A model generated the notes under the pieces. It was given only the letters and a program-made list of their open reading frames with translations. It was not told where the DNA came from and ran no database searches. Of a stretch of DNA of 15,548 bases, positions 1 to 6,539 are shown in pieces; within the stretch, counting starts at the first letter, position 1, and each line of letters begins with the position of its first letter. The stretch is from Candidatus Hermodarchaeota archaeon (lineage in GTDB: Archaea > Asgardarchaeota > Hermodarchaeia > Hermodarchaeales > Hermodarchaeaceae), in NCBI GenBank assembly GCA_016840595.1, contig JAEOSA010000025.1, positions 1-15,548 on the forward strand, written 5' to 3'. The translations under genes and the position numbers were made by a program.

Positions 1-188
1 TTTATGTAGACGACGTGTAGCTATTGCTCACCCGCTCTAACTGCAACCACGACCTTCTAGCCACCTAATAAACGTATTGATTTTCCGTGTCTCACTCAAT
101 GATGGTTAAGTATTCGCCTAAGTAAAGGGTGGCATCTTAAATGGAACTTTCCAGCTAGTATGACTTGTCCTGAATATCTTTAGGATGT
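1..188. other. Non-coding leader upstream of the transporter
   Basis: I see no gene on either strand; every frame is broken by stops. I looked for a tRNA and found no acceptor or T-arm pattern. The last 50 bases are the probable 5' leader of the GTG-started transporter, with a purine-rich AGGATGTG directly against that start. An AT-rich CTTAAATG near 136-143 could be a weak TATA element, but I would not call it. Confidence 0.5.
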
Positions 189-1562
189 GTGAATGTCTTG
201 CTATCAATTCCAAAGCGTGTTTCCTACAGTATGGGTCGTACAGGTTCTTCGTTGCTATTGACCTTCGTTGATTTCGCCGGATTAAACGTCTATTATGCCT
301 ATTTCCTACTCAATCCGCTCTACGCAGGGCTAGCAGCTGCCTTCGGATTTATCGTAGTAGGACTCAGCCACTGGTTCATGGGATATGCAAGTGACAGAAC
401 AAAAAGCCGTTTTGGTCGACGTCGACCTTACATCATGATTGGAGCACCAGCCTTAGCCATCACGGCATTCCTTATCTTCATTCCCCATTGGTTCATTCCA
501 CCCTCCCCGAACCCTCCAGGCGACCCAGCTTGGCAAGCCATCAACTTTGTGTATTATCTCACGACGTTAGCCCTTTTCAAATTCTTCTATGCCTTTCTAG
601 TAACCGCCTATCAAGCATGGCTTCCTGAGATTGCTGATCCCGATGAACGACCTAATGTTGCAGCAATGGAAAATACTGCAACTTGGATTGGCACTGGAGT
701 GGGTATAGTCTTAGGGTTTCTCCCAAGCCTTCTATTCATCGCAGGAATTGGCATACTCACTCCAATAGGACTAGGTATTTTAGTAACGATATGTCTCCTG
801 TGTTTTGTATTATACATACCTGCTATGCTCTTCGTACGAGAACGTCCTGGAATAAAAGTGATAGAACGGTCAATTGCTGCCGAAACAAAAACTGTCCTCA
901 AGAATCGCAACTTTGTGAAATGGATTTTTGTGGTTGGATTCTGGTCCTTTACAATTATCACAATCACACAAATCATTATGCTAATGCTTGAGAGCGGGTT
1001 GGGCCTTGGATTAACAGAATTAATGGTGCCCATGATTGCATTCCTTGTTATCATCATGGCATTTCCATTTGTATTGTCATTCCTATTCAAACGCTTCAGT
1101 AAGAAAAGCATCCTTAGGGCTGCACTGTTGATTCTAGCCGCGATTCTGCCATTCACTGCTGTACTAGGCCTACCAATGTTTGGACCAGTGGTTTATCAAG
1201 TGCTGATCTTTGCCATTCCTCTGGCATGTTGTATCGCTGTCACTTATGTGATGCGTTATGTCGTTCTTGCCGATATTGCTCACAAAAATGAGCTCGAAAC
1301 CGGTGAAGCACGAGCTGGAATCTATGAAGGATTCCAGGGAGTACCATTGAATGCCTTCCAAGCTGTTGGAACCACGTTTCTAGGGTGGTTCCTATTTGTG
1401 TTACAGGTCGACCCAGGACCTCCTCCTGTGAACTTCGGCTTCTTCTGGTGGGGCCCAGTGTATGCAATCTTTCTTGTGTTTGCTGTACTTGTACTCCAAT
1501 TTACTGACATTGATCCAGACTTTTCAAAATATGATACTTCAGTGAAACCTGAAAACTCGTAA
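189..1562 (+). CDS. GPH/SLC45-type MFS transporter (sugar:cation symporter-like)
   Basis: This is a 457-residue polytopic membrane protein that probably moves a sugar or related small organic solute with a cation across the cytoplasmic membrane. About twelve hydrophobic segments are visible. The loop at residues 66-81 (GYASDRTKSRFGRRRPYI) is the family signature: an Asp-Arg pair followed by a Gly-Arg-Arg-Arg-Pro cluster between helices 2 and 3, as in glycoside-pentoside-hexuronide (GPH) and SLC45 transporters. A second family-like stretch, AYQAWLPEIADPDERPNV near residue 140, follows helix 4. The start is GTG at 189; the next in-frame Met (231) would remove charged N-terminal residues but no helix, so it is possible. 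The gene ends inside a hairpin terminator and converges on cofC. The substrate cannot be read from sequence; no sugar-enzyme gene lies beside it. Confidence 0.85.
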   Translation: MNVLLSIPKRVSYSMGRTGSSLLLTFVDFAGLNVYYAYFLLNPLYAGLAAAFGFIVVGLSHWFMGYASDRTKSRFGRRRPYIMIGAPALAITAFLIFIPHWFIPPSPNPPGDPAWQAINFVYYLTTLALFKFFYAFLVTAYQAWLPEIADPDERPNVAAMENTATWIGTGVGIVLGFLPSLLFIAGIGILTPIGLGILVTICLLCFVLYIPAMLFVRERPGIKVIERSIAAETKTVLKNRNFVKWIFVVGFWSFTIITITQIIMLMLESGLGLGLTELMVPMIAFLVIIMAFPFVLSFLFKRFSKKSILRAALLILAAILPFTAVLGLPMFGPVVYQVLIFAIPLACCIAVTYVMRYVVLADIAHKNELETGEARAGIYEGFQGVPLNAFQAVGTTFLGWFLFVLQVDPGPPPVNFGFFWWGPVYAIFLVFAVLVLQFTDIDPDFSKYDTSVKPENS

Positions 1563-1606
1563 AGCGACGGATTGATCTCCGTTGCTTTACTTCCTCTTTT
1601 TTTCTT
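1560..1606 (+). terminator. Hairpin plus T-run between convergent genes
   Basis: Bases 1560-1570 pair with 1579-1589 in an 11-bp stem with one G:T pair and an 8-base loop, followed by seven T residues at 1597-1603. The stem holds the transporter stop codon (1560-1562) paired with the complement of the opposing gene's stop codon (1587-1589). On the minus strand the hairpin is followed only by a short TTTT, so it is stronger for + transcription but could serve both. Confidence 0.7.
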
Positions 1607-2279
1607 CACGGTCTAACATACGGTAGGTATGTGTTTGTTGTCGTTTCTTGTCGAGTCGAGTAAGTAACAGGAATCGTTCAATGGCTATGTCATCATCGAT
1701 GTCTAAAGCGGATTCAACTGAATGATAGATGATAGGTGTTAGGTTAGCTTCTTCGAACCGGGTGCGATAGTTTTGAAGACTTTGATTTCCAAAGTATAAT
1801 TCAATGGGAAGTGGTAGGGAGCTGAAGAGAATGTTTGTTCCTGTGCCTTTCCAGTCTTGAGCAATTACTGGCCTATGGGTGCGCTGACCGAGGGTTACGA
1901 TTTCATCTAATGTTTCATTGGTGAGTAATGGTAAGTCAGCTAAAATAATAACAATATCTTGAACTCCATTTTCTGTCAGACGTTGAATACAGGCCATGAG
2001 CTCAGAATTAATTCCTTTAACTGTACTTCTATATGTTTCAACGTTATTTTGAGGATACGTAGGAGAGAAACTTTCATCGCAAGTTACAATTATACGCTGA
2101 CTGATTGTATTCGCGAATTCTAGGGCTGTGAGAACATCTGTAAGCATTGCTTGAACAAGCACCCTACGGCTTGTGGTATCCCAATTTTCTGAAAGACGGT
2201 GTTTTGCTTCAGGAAAAAATCGGACAGGGATTAAAGCTACCGTGCTACTCAACTTCATCGTTCTCGTTTCTTCAATCAC
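1587..2279 (-). CDS. cofC: CofC-like 2-phospho-L-lactate guanylyltransferase (coenzyme F420 synthesis)
   Basis: CofC activates 2-phospho-L-lactate (or a related phospho-acid) with GTP, giving the lactyl-diphosphoguanosine that CofD joins to the deazaflavin in F420 synthesis, in the cytosol. Family landmarks: an N-terminal nucleotide-binding start VALIPVRFFPEAKHRLS (residues 13-29), a MLTDVL helix (45-50), a metal/nucleotide LADLP (113-117), the GTGTN loop (145-149), FGNQSLQNY (163-171, where CofC has FG..SF..H) and LDIDDDIAIERF (192-203). Length 230 is near normal, with a charged C-terminal tail. The GTG start at 2279 overlaps the rhomboid stop by 4 bases, implying translational coupling; an ATG at 2258 (residue 8) directly before the conserved core is a credible alternative. 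The final His of the usual FG..SF..H motif appears as Tyr here. Confidence 0.82.
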   Translation of the reverse strand: MIEETRTMKLSSTVALIPVRFFPEAKHRLSENWDTTSRRVLVQAMLTDVLTALEFANTISQRIIVTCDESFSPTYPQNNVETYRSTVKGINSELMACIQRLTENGVQDIVIILADLPLLTNETLDEIVTLGQRTHRPVIAQDWKGTGTNILFSSLPLPIELYFGNQSLQNYRTRFEEANLTPIIYHSVESALDIDDDIAIERFLLLTRLDKKRQQTHTYRMLDREEKKRK

Positions 2280-2956
2280 ACATAGTATTCGTAGGGATCA
2301 TATTGGGCTTCGGGTTTCCGTTTATTTATTTGAATGCGAATAAACCGATAAAGAAGAGCGAAGATGAATCCCCCGACAAAACCAAAGACATGGGCTCCAT
2401 GGGCTACGCCACTTCCGAATGAGAGAAACATTTGAAAGAGTTCGAGAAAGAAGTAGATGATGATAATATTCCAAGCGGCTGTGGTTCGTCCCCCGTCCCC
2501 GTAGACACCAACTGGACGCCGTGGGAGGAGGTAGGCGTAAGCCGCCATGACACCAAAAATCGCACCCGAGGCACCGAGAGCAGGAATGAACATACCCATT
2601 GGATTAAAGACGATTCCCAAAGTTGCAGTAATGAGGACGTGACCGAGGCTACCAAAGATTCCCGCTACGAGATAGAGAGCAAGGTAGGAGAAAGGATGCA
2701 TTTCACCTTCGACAACGGTTCCGAAGATGAAGAGAAAGTACATATTAATAAAAAGATGGAAGAAATCAGCGTGAAGAAAAGTACTCGTCACCAACGTGAT
2801 GAGATTTTGACCTACAAGGATTTCAGCGGGAATCATTGTAAAGAACGTTGTGATCATTGGTATGACGTATTGCATCAGATGAATGAATGTGTTAAGGAGA
2901 ATGAGCGTATACGTCATATAAGGTCTCAAGGATCGATAGGTGTACACATAAGTCAC
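2276..2956 (-). CDS. Rhomboid-family intramembrane serine protease
   Basis: Rhomboids cut transmembrane helices inside the membrane. All catalytic marks are visible in this 226-residue, six-helix protein: H67 and N71 in helix 2 (HLFIN, oxyanion support), the nucleophile Ser130 in GASGAIFG at the start of helix 4, and the partner His189 in AHGAHVFGFVGG of helix 6. It should therefore be active. The tail after helix 6 (residues 207-226) is charged and tyrosine-rich and probably cytosolic. The start is GTG at 2956; there is no strong ribosome site before it. It is the first gene of a two-gene minus-strand unit with cofC. Its substrates are unknown; no obvious target is adjacent. Confidence 0.9.
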   Translation of the reverse strand: MTYVYTYRSLRPYMTYTLILLNTFIHLMQYVIPMITTFFTMIPAEILVGQNLITLVTSTFLHADFFHLFINMYFLFIFGTVVEGEMHPFSYLALYLVAGIFGSLGHVLITATLGIVFNPMGMFIPALGASGAIFGVMAAYAYLLPRRPVGVYGDGGRTTAAWNIIIIYFFLELFQMFLSFGSGVAHGAHVFGFVGGFIFALLYRFIRIQINKRKPEAQYDPYEYYV

Positions 2957-3195
2957 GTTGAGTCGTCTCCAAATGGAATCCTAGGTAGGGTCCCTGGCTT
3001 GGCTTCCAATTTTGGCTTATTATGCTTTGTGATTGAGTGATGGAAATAAGAAATATTTCAATCAACATTGAGGTATATTTTCCTGTGATATATGTTTACA
3101 TCTAAAGTATAGCAAATCCAATACTTCAACTAATACCTGGTTTGAACTTACAAATCCAAGCCTTACTAAGGTTTTTTCGTCAGAAAAACATCTAG

Positions 3196-3222
3196 CTCGT
3201 AGCTGCGAATACGAGTGTTTTT
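3196..3222 (+). terminator. Orphan hairpin followed by T5
   Basis: CTCGTA (3196-3201) pairs perfectly with TACGAG (3210-3215) around an 8-base loop, and TGTTTTT follows at 3216-3222. This looks like an intrinsic terminator, but no + strand gene ends upstream of it. It may be chance, the end of a small RNA, or a leader structure of the decayed gene that starts 41 bases further on. Confidence 0.25.
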
Positions 3223-3252
3223 GTACTTCGAATTGCTATCTTCCCATGTTCA

Positions 3253-3258
3253 GGGGAG
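3253..3258 (+). promoter_or_regulatory. Shine-Dalgarno site of the decayed propeller gene
   Basis: GGGGAG lies 4 bases before ATG 3263. This favours that ATG over the upstream in-frame GTG at 3215 and shows the pseudogene once had proper translation signals. Confidence 0.5.
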
Positions 3259-3262
3259 TTCA

Positions 3263-3755
3263 ATGCAATCTGCTGTCTACCCGAATAAAGCGGTATTCAA
3301 GACAGCACCAGTCATACAACTTCTCCTATTAGCGGTAATTACAATACTGCACCTACTTGCTTCTTTTACTTCGGTACAAAGACAATCTTTTCTAGTATTA
3401 GTATCGACTCAAGATCTTCTTCCGTCTACTATCAAAAACAGGTACAACGCTCCGATTAAGAGTGCCATATGGAAAACAACCCACACGTTTGGTTACTATA
3501 CGGATGAAGATGGTTATGATCTGGTTGAATGTTTGAATGGAGGCTTTGCTATTGCTGGAACTACCACACGCTATGGTTGGGAGCTAAGGGCGGCGAGTAC
3601 AAAGAACACTATCGGTACAGCGAGAAACATATGTGGAGGAGTAGATTGATTGAAATGACGCTGATTCCTCATATCCTCCAAAACTATATGGTTACGGCAT
3701 CCTCGGATGGATTTGTTGTGTTAATGTTAGTGATATAAAATGGGAAGACGAATGA
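3263..3755 (+). pseudogene. Decayed N-terminal remnant of a secreted propeller-repeat protein
   Basis: The open frame from ATG 3263 encodes a hydrophobic leader (QLLLLAVITILHLLASF), then THTFGYYTDEDGYDLVEC and LNGGFAIAGTTTRYG, which match repeat 1 and 3 of the protein at 6540-8213 (TFGTNSSHDAAYS, GGFAFVGYTT). The frame ends at TGA 3647-3649 just after ICGGVD, the expected repeat-joining YGG element. Repeat-like sequence resumes in another frame: NDADSS (3654-3671), HILQN (3670-3684, one frame over), then YGYGILGW and VNVSDIKWEDE up to TGA 3753-3755. That order (ND-x-x-S, ILQ, GYxILG, VNxSGxIxW) is a second repeat broken by at least two frameshifts. The spacing between the first and second repeat is also short, suggesting a deletion. 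So a relative of the 557-residue protein has been inactivated and most of it lost. The alternative, a real short secreted protein of 128 residues, is less likely. Confidence 0.6.
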
Positions 3756-4279
3756 ATGCTGCAAAACGCAAGTTCCTAAAAATAGTGTTGATGTCACTCA
3801 TCCTAGCTTGTGTCGTCACTATCCTCTGGATAATAGTTGTTTCAGGAATGATTCCGCAGCAGATCATCTTTCGCATCTCCATTATTCCGCGCCAGATCAT
3901 CTTAAGCATCTCCTATATTCCGTATGAGCTAATAATAATGGTGGGTGGTTATGTCTTATGCGCACAACTAGTCATTCTGATTTTCACCCTCCTTTACAGG
4001 AAGAACCCCGAATATGGAAAGGGTATCATAATCTTATCAGTATTTCTCGCTATGGCGTCTTATTTCATTGGAGGTTTCGCTGGACTCTCCACCTGGTTTC
4101 GAAGCGTTGGGGGATTTATGGGATGGCGTTTTACCATTAACGAATTCGTGATTATCTTTTGGAATCTTGGTAATCTTTGTATATTTGCAACCCTAGTTGC
4201 ACTGGCGGTCATGTTGTTCTATAAAATCAAACAATTTAAATTGGGAGAAAAATCGAAGAATCCATGCGAGAATGAATGA
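3740..4279 (+). CDS. Four-helix membrane protein, function unknown
   Basis: A 179-residue protein I do not recognise. It has a basic N-terminus (RRMNAAKRK), four hydrophobic segments at about 13-36, 62-86, 95-117 and 134-162, and a hydrophilic, lysine-rich tail. Between helices 1 and 2 is an amphipathic stretch made of an 11-residue unit repeated in tandem (IPQQIIFRISI, IPRQIILSISY, then IP). Two starts are possible: ATG 3740 or ATG 3752 (residue 5). The start overlaps the last bases of the upstream pseudogene, so this gene may have lost its own promoter or been co-transcribed with the intact ancestor. No catalytic motif is visible; a Trp/Gly-rich loop (STWFRSVGGFMGWRF) separates helices 3 and 4. 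Confidence 0.65.
   Translation: MGRRMNAAKRKFLKIVLMSLILACVVTILWIIVVSGMIPQQIIFRISIIPRQIILSISYIPYELIIMVGGYVLCAQLVILIFTLLYRKNPEYGKGIIILSVFLAMASYFIGGFAGLSTWFRSVGGFMGWRFTINEFVIIFWNLGNLCIFATLVALAVMLFYKIKQFKLGEKSKNPCENE
3851..3916 (+). repeat. 33-bp tandem duplication inside the membrane-protein gene
   Basis: Two 33-bp copies (3851-3883 and 3884-3916) both begin ATTCCG, share CAGATCATCTT and GCATCTCC, and are followed by a third ATTCCG at 3917. The unit is in frame, so it adds 11 residues per copy. The copies differ at only a few positions, suggesting a recent duplication. Confidence 0.85.
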
Positions 4280-4544
4280 TTAAAATCTGTGATTCTCCTT
4301 TTTTCGAATTCGTACTTCAATTTATTTTATTGGCAAAATCTATAATCGATGCTTCTTTACACACAACACTTAGCCTTACTGGACTTTTTCCTCGGAATAG
4401 CGCTTACTCTTCTTGAAACTTAGTACCGTTATCTTAGCTGATATTCGAACATCAACTGGGTATTCTATTCTTTCTAGTATTATGTCATGTCAAAAAATAA
4501 GAAATATGAAGGCATGGTGTCATATACTCGGTATGTGATGAATA
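4280..4544. other. Intergenic region before fwdD
   Basis: A T-run (CTCCTTTTTTCG, about 4295-4304) just after the stop at 4279 may terminate the membrane-protein transcript. The rest is AT-rich with no convincing gene. A candidate TATA-like element for fwdD is the A-rich AAAAAATAAG near 4493-4502, about 45 bases before the ATG. GTGATG (4535-4540) just before the start resembles part of the archaeal Shine-Dalgarno consensus. Confidence 0.4.
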
Positions 4545-4922
4545 ATGGCGTTACGTGATTTTCTTTACCCGCAGCTCGAAGTACGGTTATTGTTAGCTCG
4601 CGCTCTTGATGTTGACGAGGCCCAGGCTAGTCAAGGGACCCTATCCAAGGAATATGAAAAAGTGGCTGCCCGCATAACCATTTCAGTTCGAGATGCACAA
4701 CGATTAGGTGTTAAAGAGGGCAATTTTATTGAAGTTAGCTCAAAGGTAGGAAATGTCGTTGTGAGATCTCAGTTAATGGAGAATCAACCCGAAGGAATTG
4801 TTGTGATGCAACCGAGTCCCTGGGCTTATGCCGTCATTGAGTCCATGGTTTCTAGCCAAGGAACCGACGTGATTATCAAACCAAGTAAGGGACCATTAAC
4901 CTCCTCAACGAATCTTCCATAA
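4545..4922 (+). CDS. fwdD: Formylmethanofuran dehydrogenase subunit D (molybdopterin-dinucleotide-binding)
   Basis: FwdD forms the C-terminal beta-barrel part of the molybdopterin oxidoreductase fold, which in other enzymes is fused to the large subunit; with FwdB it holds the pterin cofactor for CO2 reduction on methanofuran. Evidence: 125 residues (normal for FwdD); TLSKEY (32-37); the double-psi barrel run AARITISVRDAQRLGVKEGN (41-60); VSSKVGNVVVRSQ; PEGIVVMQPSPWAYAVIE (82-99), where the family has PEG, a hydrophobic strand and GPWAN. The usual N-terminal LITGR element reads RLLLARAL here. It is the first and only gene of its strand segment: the next gene, fwdF, converges 34 bases away, so fwdD is not co-transcribed with the other Fwd genes in this window. 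ATG 4545 gives the normal length. Confidence 0.85.
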   Translation: MALRDFLYPQLEVRLLLARALDVDEAQASQGTLSKEYEKVAARITISVRDAQRLGVKEGNFIEVSSKVGNVVVRSQLMENQPEGIVVMQPSPWAYAVIESMVSSQGTDVIIKPSKGPLTSSTNLP

Positions 4923-4956
4923 TCCAACAAGAGGGCAATGAAAAGAACTTAGAGAT

Positions 4957-6417
4957 TCAGCTGGACTTTTTTGAAGATTTTTTCTTCGGTTCTGACCTCG
5001 ATTCACTTGGTGCTTGTGTACTAGTCTTCTCATGAGCCTCTTTACGGAGAGCCGTGAAGAGAGGATCAACACGACCTCTCTCAAAGAGCAATCGTAACCG
5101 CCAATTCTTTTTAATAAACTCCTGAACTTTCTGGACGCGGTCTTGAGCTAGTCGGCGATTCAGTTTGGTTTCAGACCAATCTTCAGATTTGGTTTGGATC
5201 GGCACTGATGGTTTATCAGGGGGCGCTTTGATCATACGTTCATAGATGTTATTTTGAGGGGCTTCACGTCCAACTAGTTGATCATAAAAGTGTAGAGCAC
5301 GACCCCGTTCCCAACCTCGGGCTTCTTCGATTTGAGAGAGTTGGTAACTATCGCGGGTGACTTTGAGGACTTGTTCAGGGCAAGCATTTTCACACGCGCC
5401 GCAGAAGACACAGATCTCTTTGTTGATGGCGATTTTGTCTTTATCTCCCGTTGCATAGATGGCTTTGGTGGGGCAGATGTTGAAGCAATTGACACAGCCT
5501 GTGGGGTCACATTTCTCTAAATTATGGATTTCAACATCCCCCGTGAGTGGTAGCGTTACATCTAGGGCTTCATAGGGGCATTTCAGGGCGCAGAGTGTGC
5601 AGTCGACACACAAGCCATCATCAATGGTCATGGAGCCTTCAACTTTCGGGTCCTTGATTTGGCGAGGGGGAGATTTGTCGCAAGTCACATGTACAGCATC
5701 GGATGGACAGATGGTTTCACAGAGTCCACAATAATCACAGTGAGTGGTATCAACCCGAATACTCACTGCAGGTTTGAAATCAGGGGGTTGAGGCTTTTCT
5801 TCGTGCCAGTAAATGGTAATGCATTCGGGGCAGAGTAGCTCACAAAGACCGCACCACGTGCATTTGTCTTCATCAATTTTGATAGAGCCGGTGGCTTCGG
5901 GTTTGCCTTTCGCCACCCGTTGAGCGGCTTTCGGGTCTTGATATTTGACTAGCTCAGTTTTGGGGGTAACCTTGAGGTCAACCGAGATTGCATCACGTGG
6001 ACAAATCTTTGCACATAACAAACACGGTGCACATTTGTCCTCGTCGAGTTCATGTTTACCTTTCAAACGAGCATATTGAACATCTGCAGGGATATCATCA
6101 AAACGGGCTTCTATCGCGTTGAACAGGCATGCTGAATCACACAATCCACAAAACGTACATTTGTCCTCATCAATGAGCACGAGCGGGGCCCCTTCCATTC
6201 GACCAGCAGCAACTTCTTGCACGGGACCCAATTCGATAGCATCCCACGGACAGGGAATACAAAGGCTGCAGCCAACACATCGGGTTAGGTCATACTTTAG
6301 CTTCTTATTGAGCAAAGACGTTTTCCAGTTGTATTGAATGTTGGTTTCATTGAGTATCTCACTTGTAACCTTAGGGCGCTCGCCCACAGTGATTCGATCT
6401 CGGTGTGTTTTTGTCAT
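4957..6417 (-). CDS. fwdF: FwdF-like polyferredoxin with eight [4Fe-4S] motifs
   Basis: FwdF is the multi-cluster electron wire of formylmethanofuran dehydrogenase; in methanogen structures it carries eight [4Fe-4S] clusters and joins catalytic units to each other and to Hdr. This 486-residue protein has eight Cys groups at about residues 47-56, 87-97, 129-139, 186-196, 227-237, 270-280, 303-315 and 336-346. Six are regular CxxCxxCxxxC; the first is CxxCxxCxxC followed by P, one residue short, and the seventh begins CxxxxC. Asp-Glu-Asp-Lys elements (IDEDKC) precede several clusters. After residue 360 comes a cluster-free, Arg/Lys-rich helical region ending in KKKSSKKSS. ATG 6417 puts a short extension before the first cluster. 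It is the last gene of the hdrA - propeller - fwdF run, separated from the propeller gene by 122 bases, so it may have its own promoter. Confidence 0.88.
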   Translation of the reverse strand: MTKTHRDRITVGERPKVTSEILNETNIQYNWKTSLLNKKLKYDLTRCVGCSLCIPCPWDAIELGPVQEVAAGRMEGAPLVLIDEDKCTFCGLCDSACLFNAIEARFDDIPADVQYARLKGKHELDEDKCAPCLLCAKICPRDAISVDLKVTPKTELVKYQDPKAAQRVAKGKPEATGSIKIDEDKCTWCGLCELLCPECITIYWHEEKPQPPDFKPAVSIRVDTTHCDYCGLCETICPSDAVHVTCDKSPPRQIKDPKVEGSMTIDDGLCVDCTLCALKCPYEALDVTLPLTGDVEIHNLEKCDPTGCVNCFNICPTKAIYATGDKDKIAINKEICVFCGACENACPEQVLKVTRDSYQLSQIEEARGWERGRALHFYDQLVGREAPQNNIYERMIKAPPDKPSVPIQTKSEDWSETKLNRRLAQDRVQKVQEFIKKNWRLRLLFERGRVDPLFTALRKEAHEKTSTQAPSESRSEPKKKSSKKSS

Positions 6418-6539
6418 TAACTAGACCCTTGGCACAAGTATTCCTATCTAGCTTTCCAATTGTTCACCTTTAACGCTTGTTGCCGTCCTAGACCTTTTCT
6501 TAATTTTCGACTCAACAATCCTTTGACTAGGGAAAAATT
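6418..6539 (-). promoter_or_regulatory. Spacer before fwdF; possible terminator of the propeller gene
   Basis: Reading minus, the propeller stop codon is followed at once by GAATTTTTCCC (6529-6539), a short T-run that may terminate transcription. An AT-rich AAAATTAAG near 6498-6507 lies about 85 bases before fwdF and is a weak promoter candidate. No gene is seen here. Confidence 0.3.

Larger units (their letters stand above)
2957..3262. other. AT-rich intergenic region between rhomboid (-) and pseudogene (+)
   Basis: No convincing gene. It should hold the rhomboid promoter (reading minus; AT-rich CATAATAAG near 3017-3026 is a weak candidate). On + there is a TGATATATG near 3086, a T-rich inverted repeat at 3171-3189 (GTTTTTT against GAAAAAC), a second hairpin at 3196-3215 followed by T-rich bases, and a Shine-Dalgarno site just before the pseudogene start. 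Confidence 0.5.

Noticed and set aside
1..80. Possible tRNA or tail of a previous gene at the left edge
   Set aside because: No pairing arms fitting a tRNA on either strand, and stops in every frame.
611..1156. Long minus-strand open frame inside the transporter gene
   Set aside because: Rich in Asn, Ile and Arg with no recognisable domain; it is the reverse-frame shadow of a clear membrane transporter.
2432..3040. 202-residue + strand open frame opposite the rhomboid gene
   Set aside because: Highly charged, Lys/Glu/His-rich reading of the antisense of transmembrane codons; the minus strand has all rhomboid catalytic residues.
3050..3059. GAAATATTTC perfect palindrome as an operator
   Set aside because: Ten AT-rich bases are expected by chance in such DNA and no second copy is near a promoter.
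3529..3738. Separate small gene in the frame next to the pseudogene
   Set aside because: Its sequence overlaps repeat motifs in other frames; only the HILQN part matches the family, so it is better explained as frameshifted remnant.
4349..4423. 24-residue hydrophobic mini-frame in the gap before fwdD
   Set aside because: No Shine-Dalgarno site, very short, no conservation evidence; probably chance.
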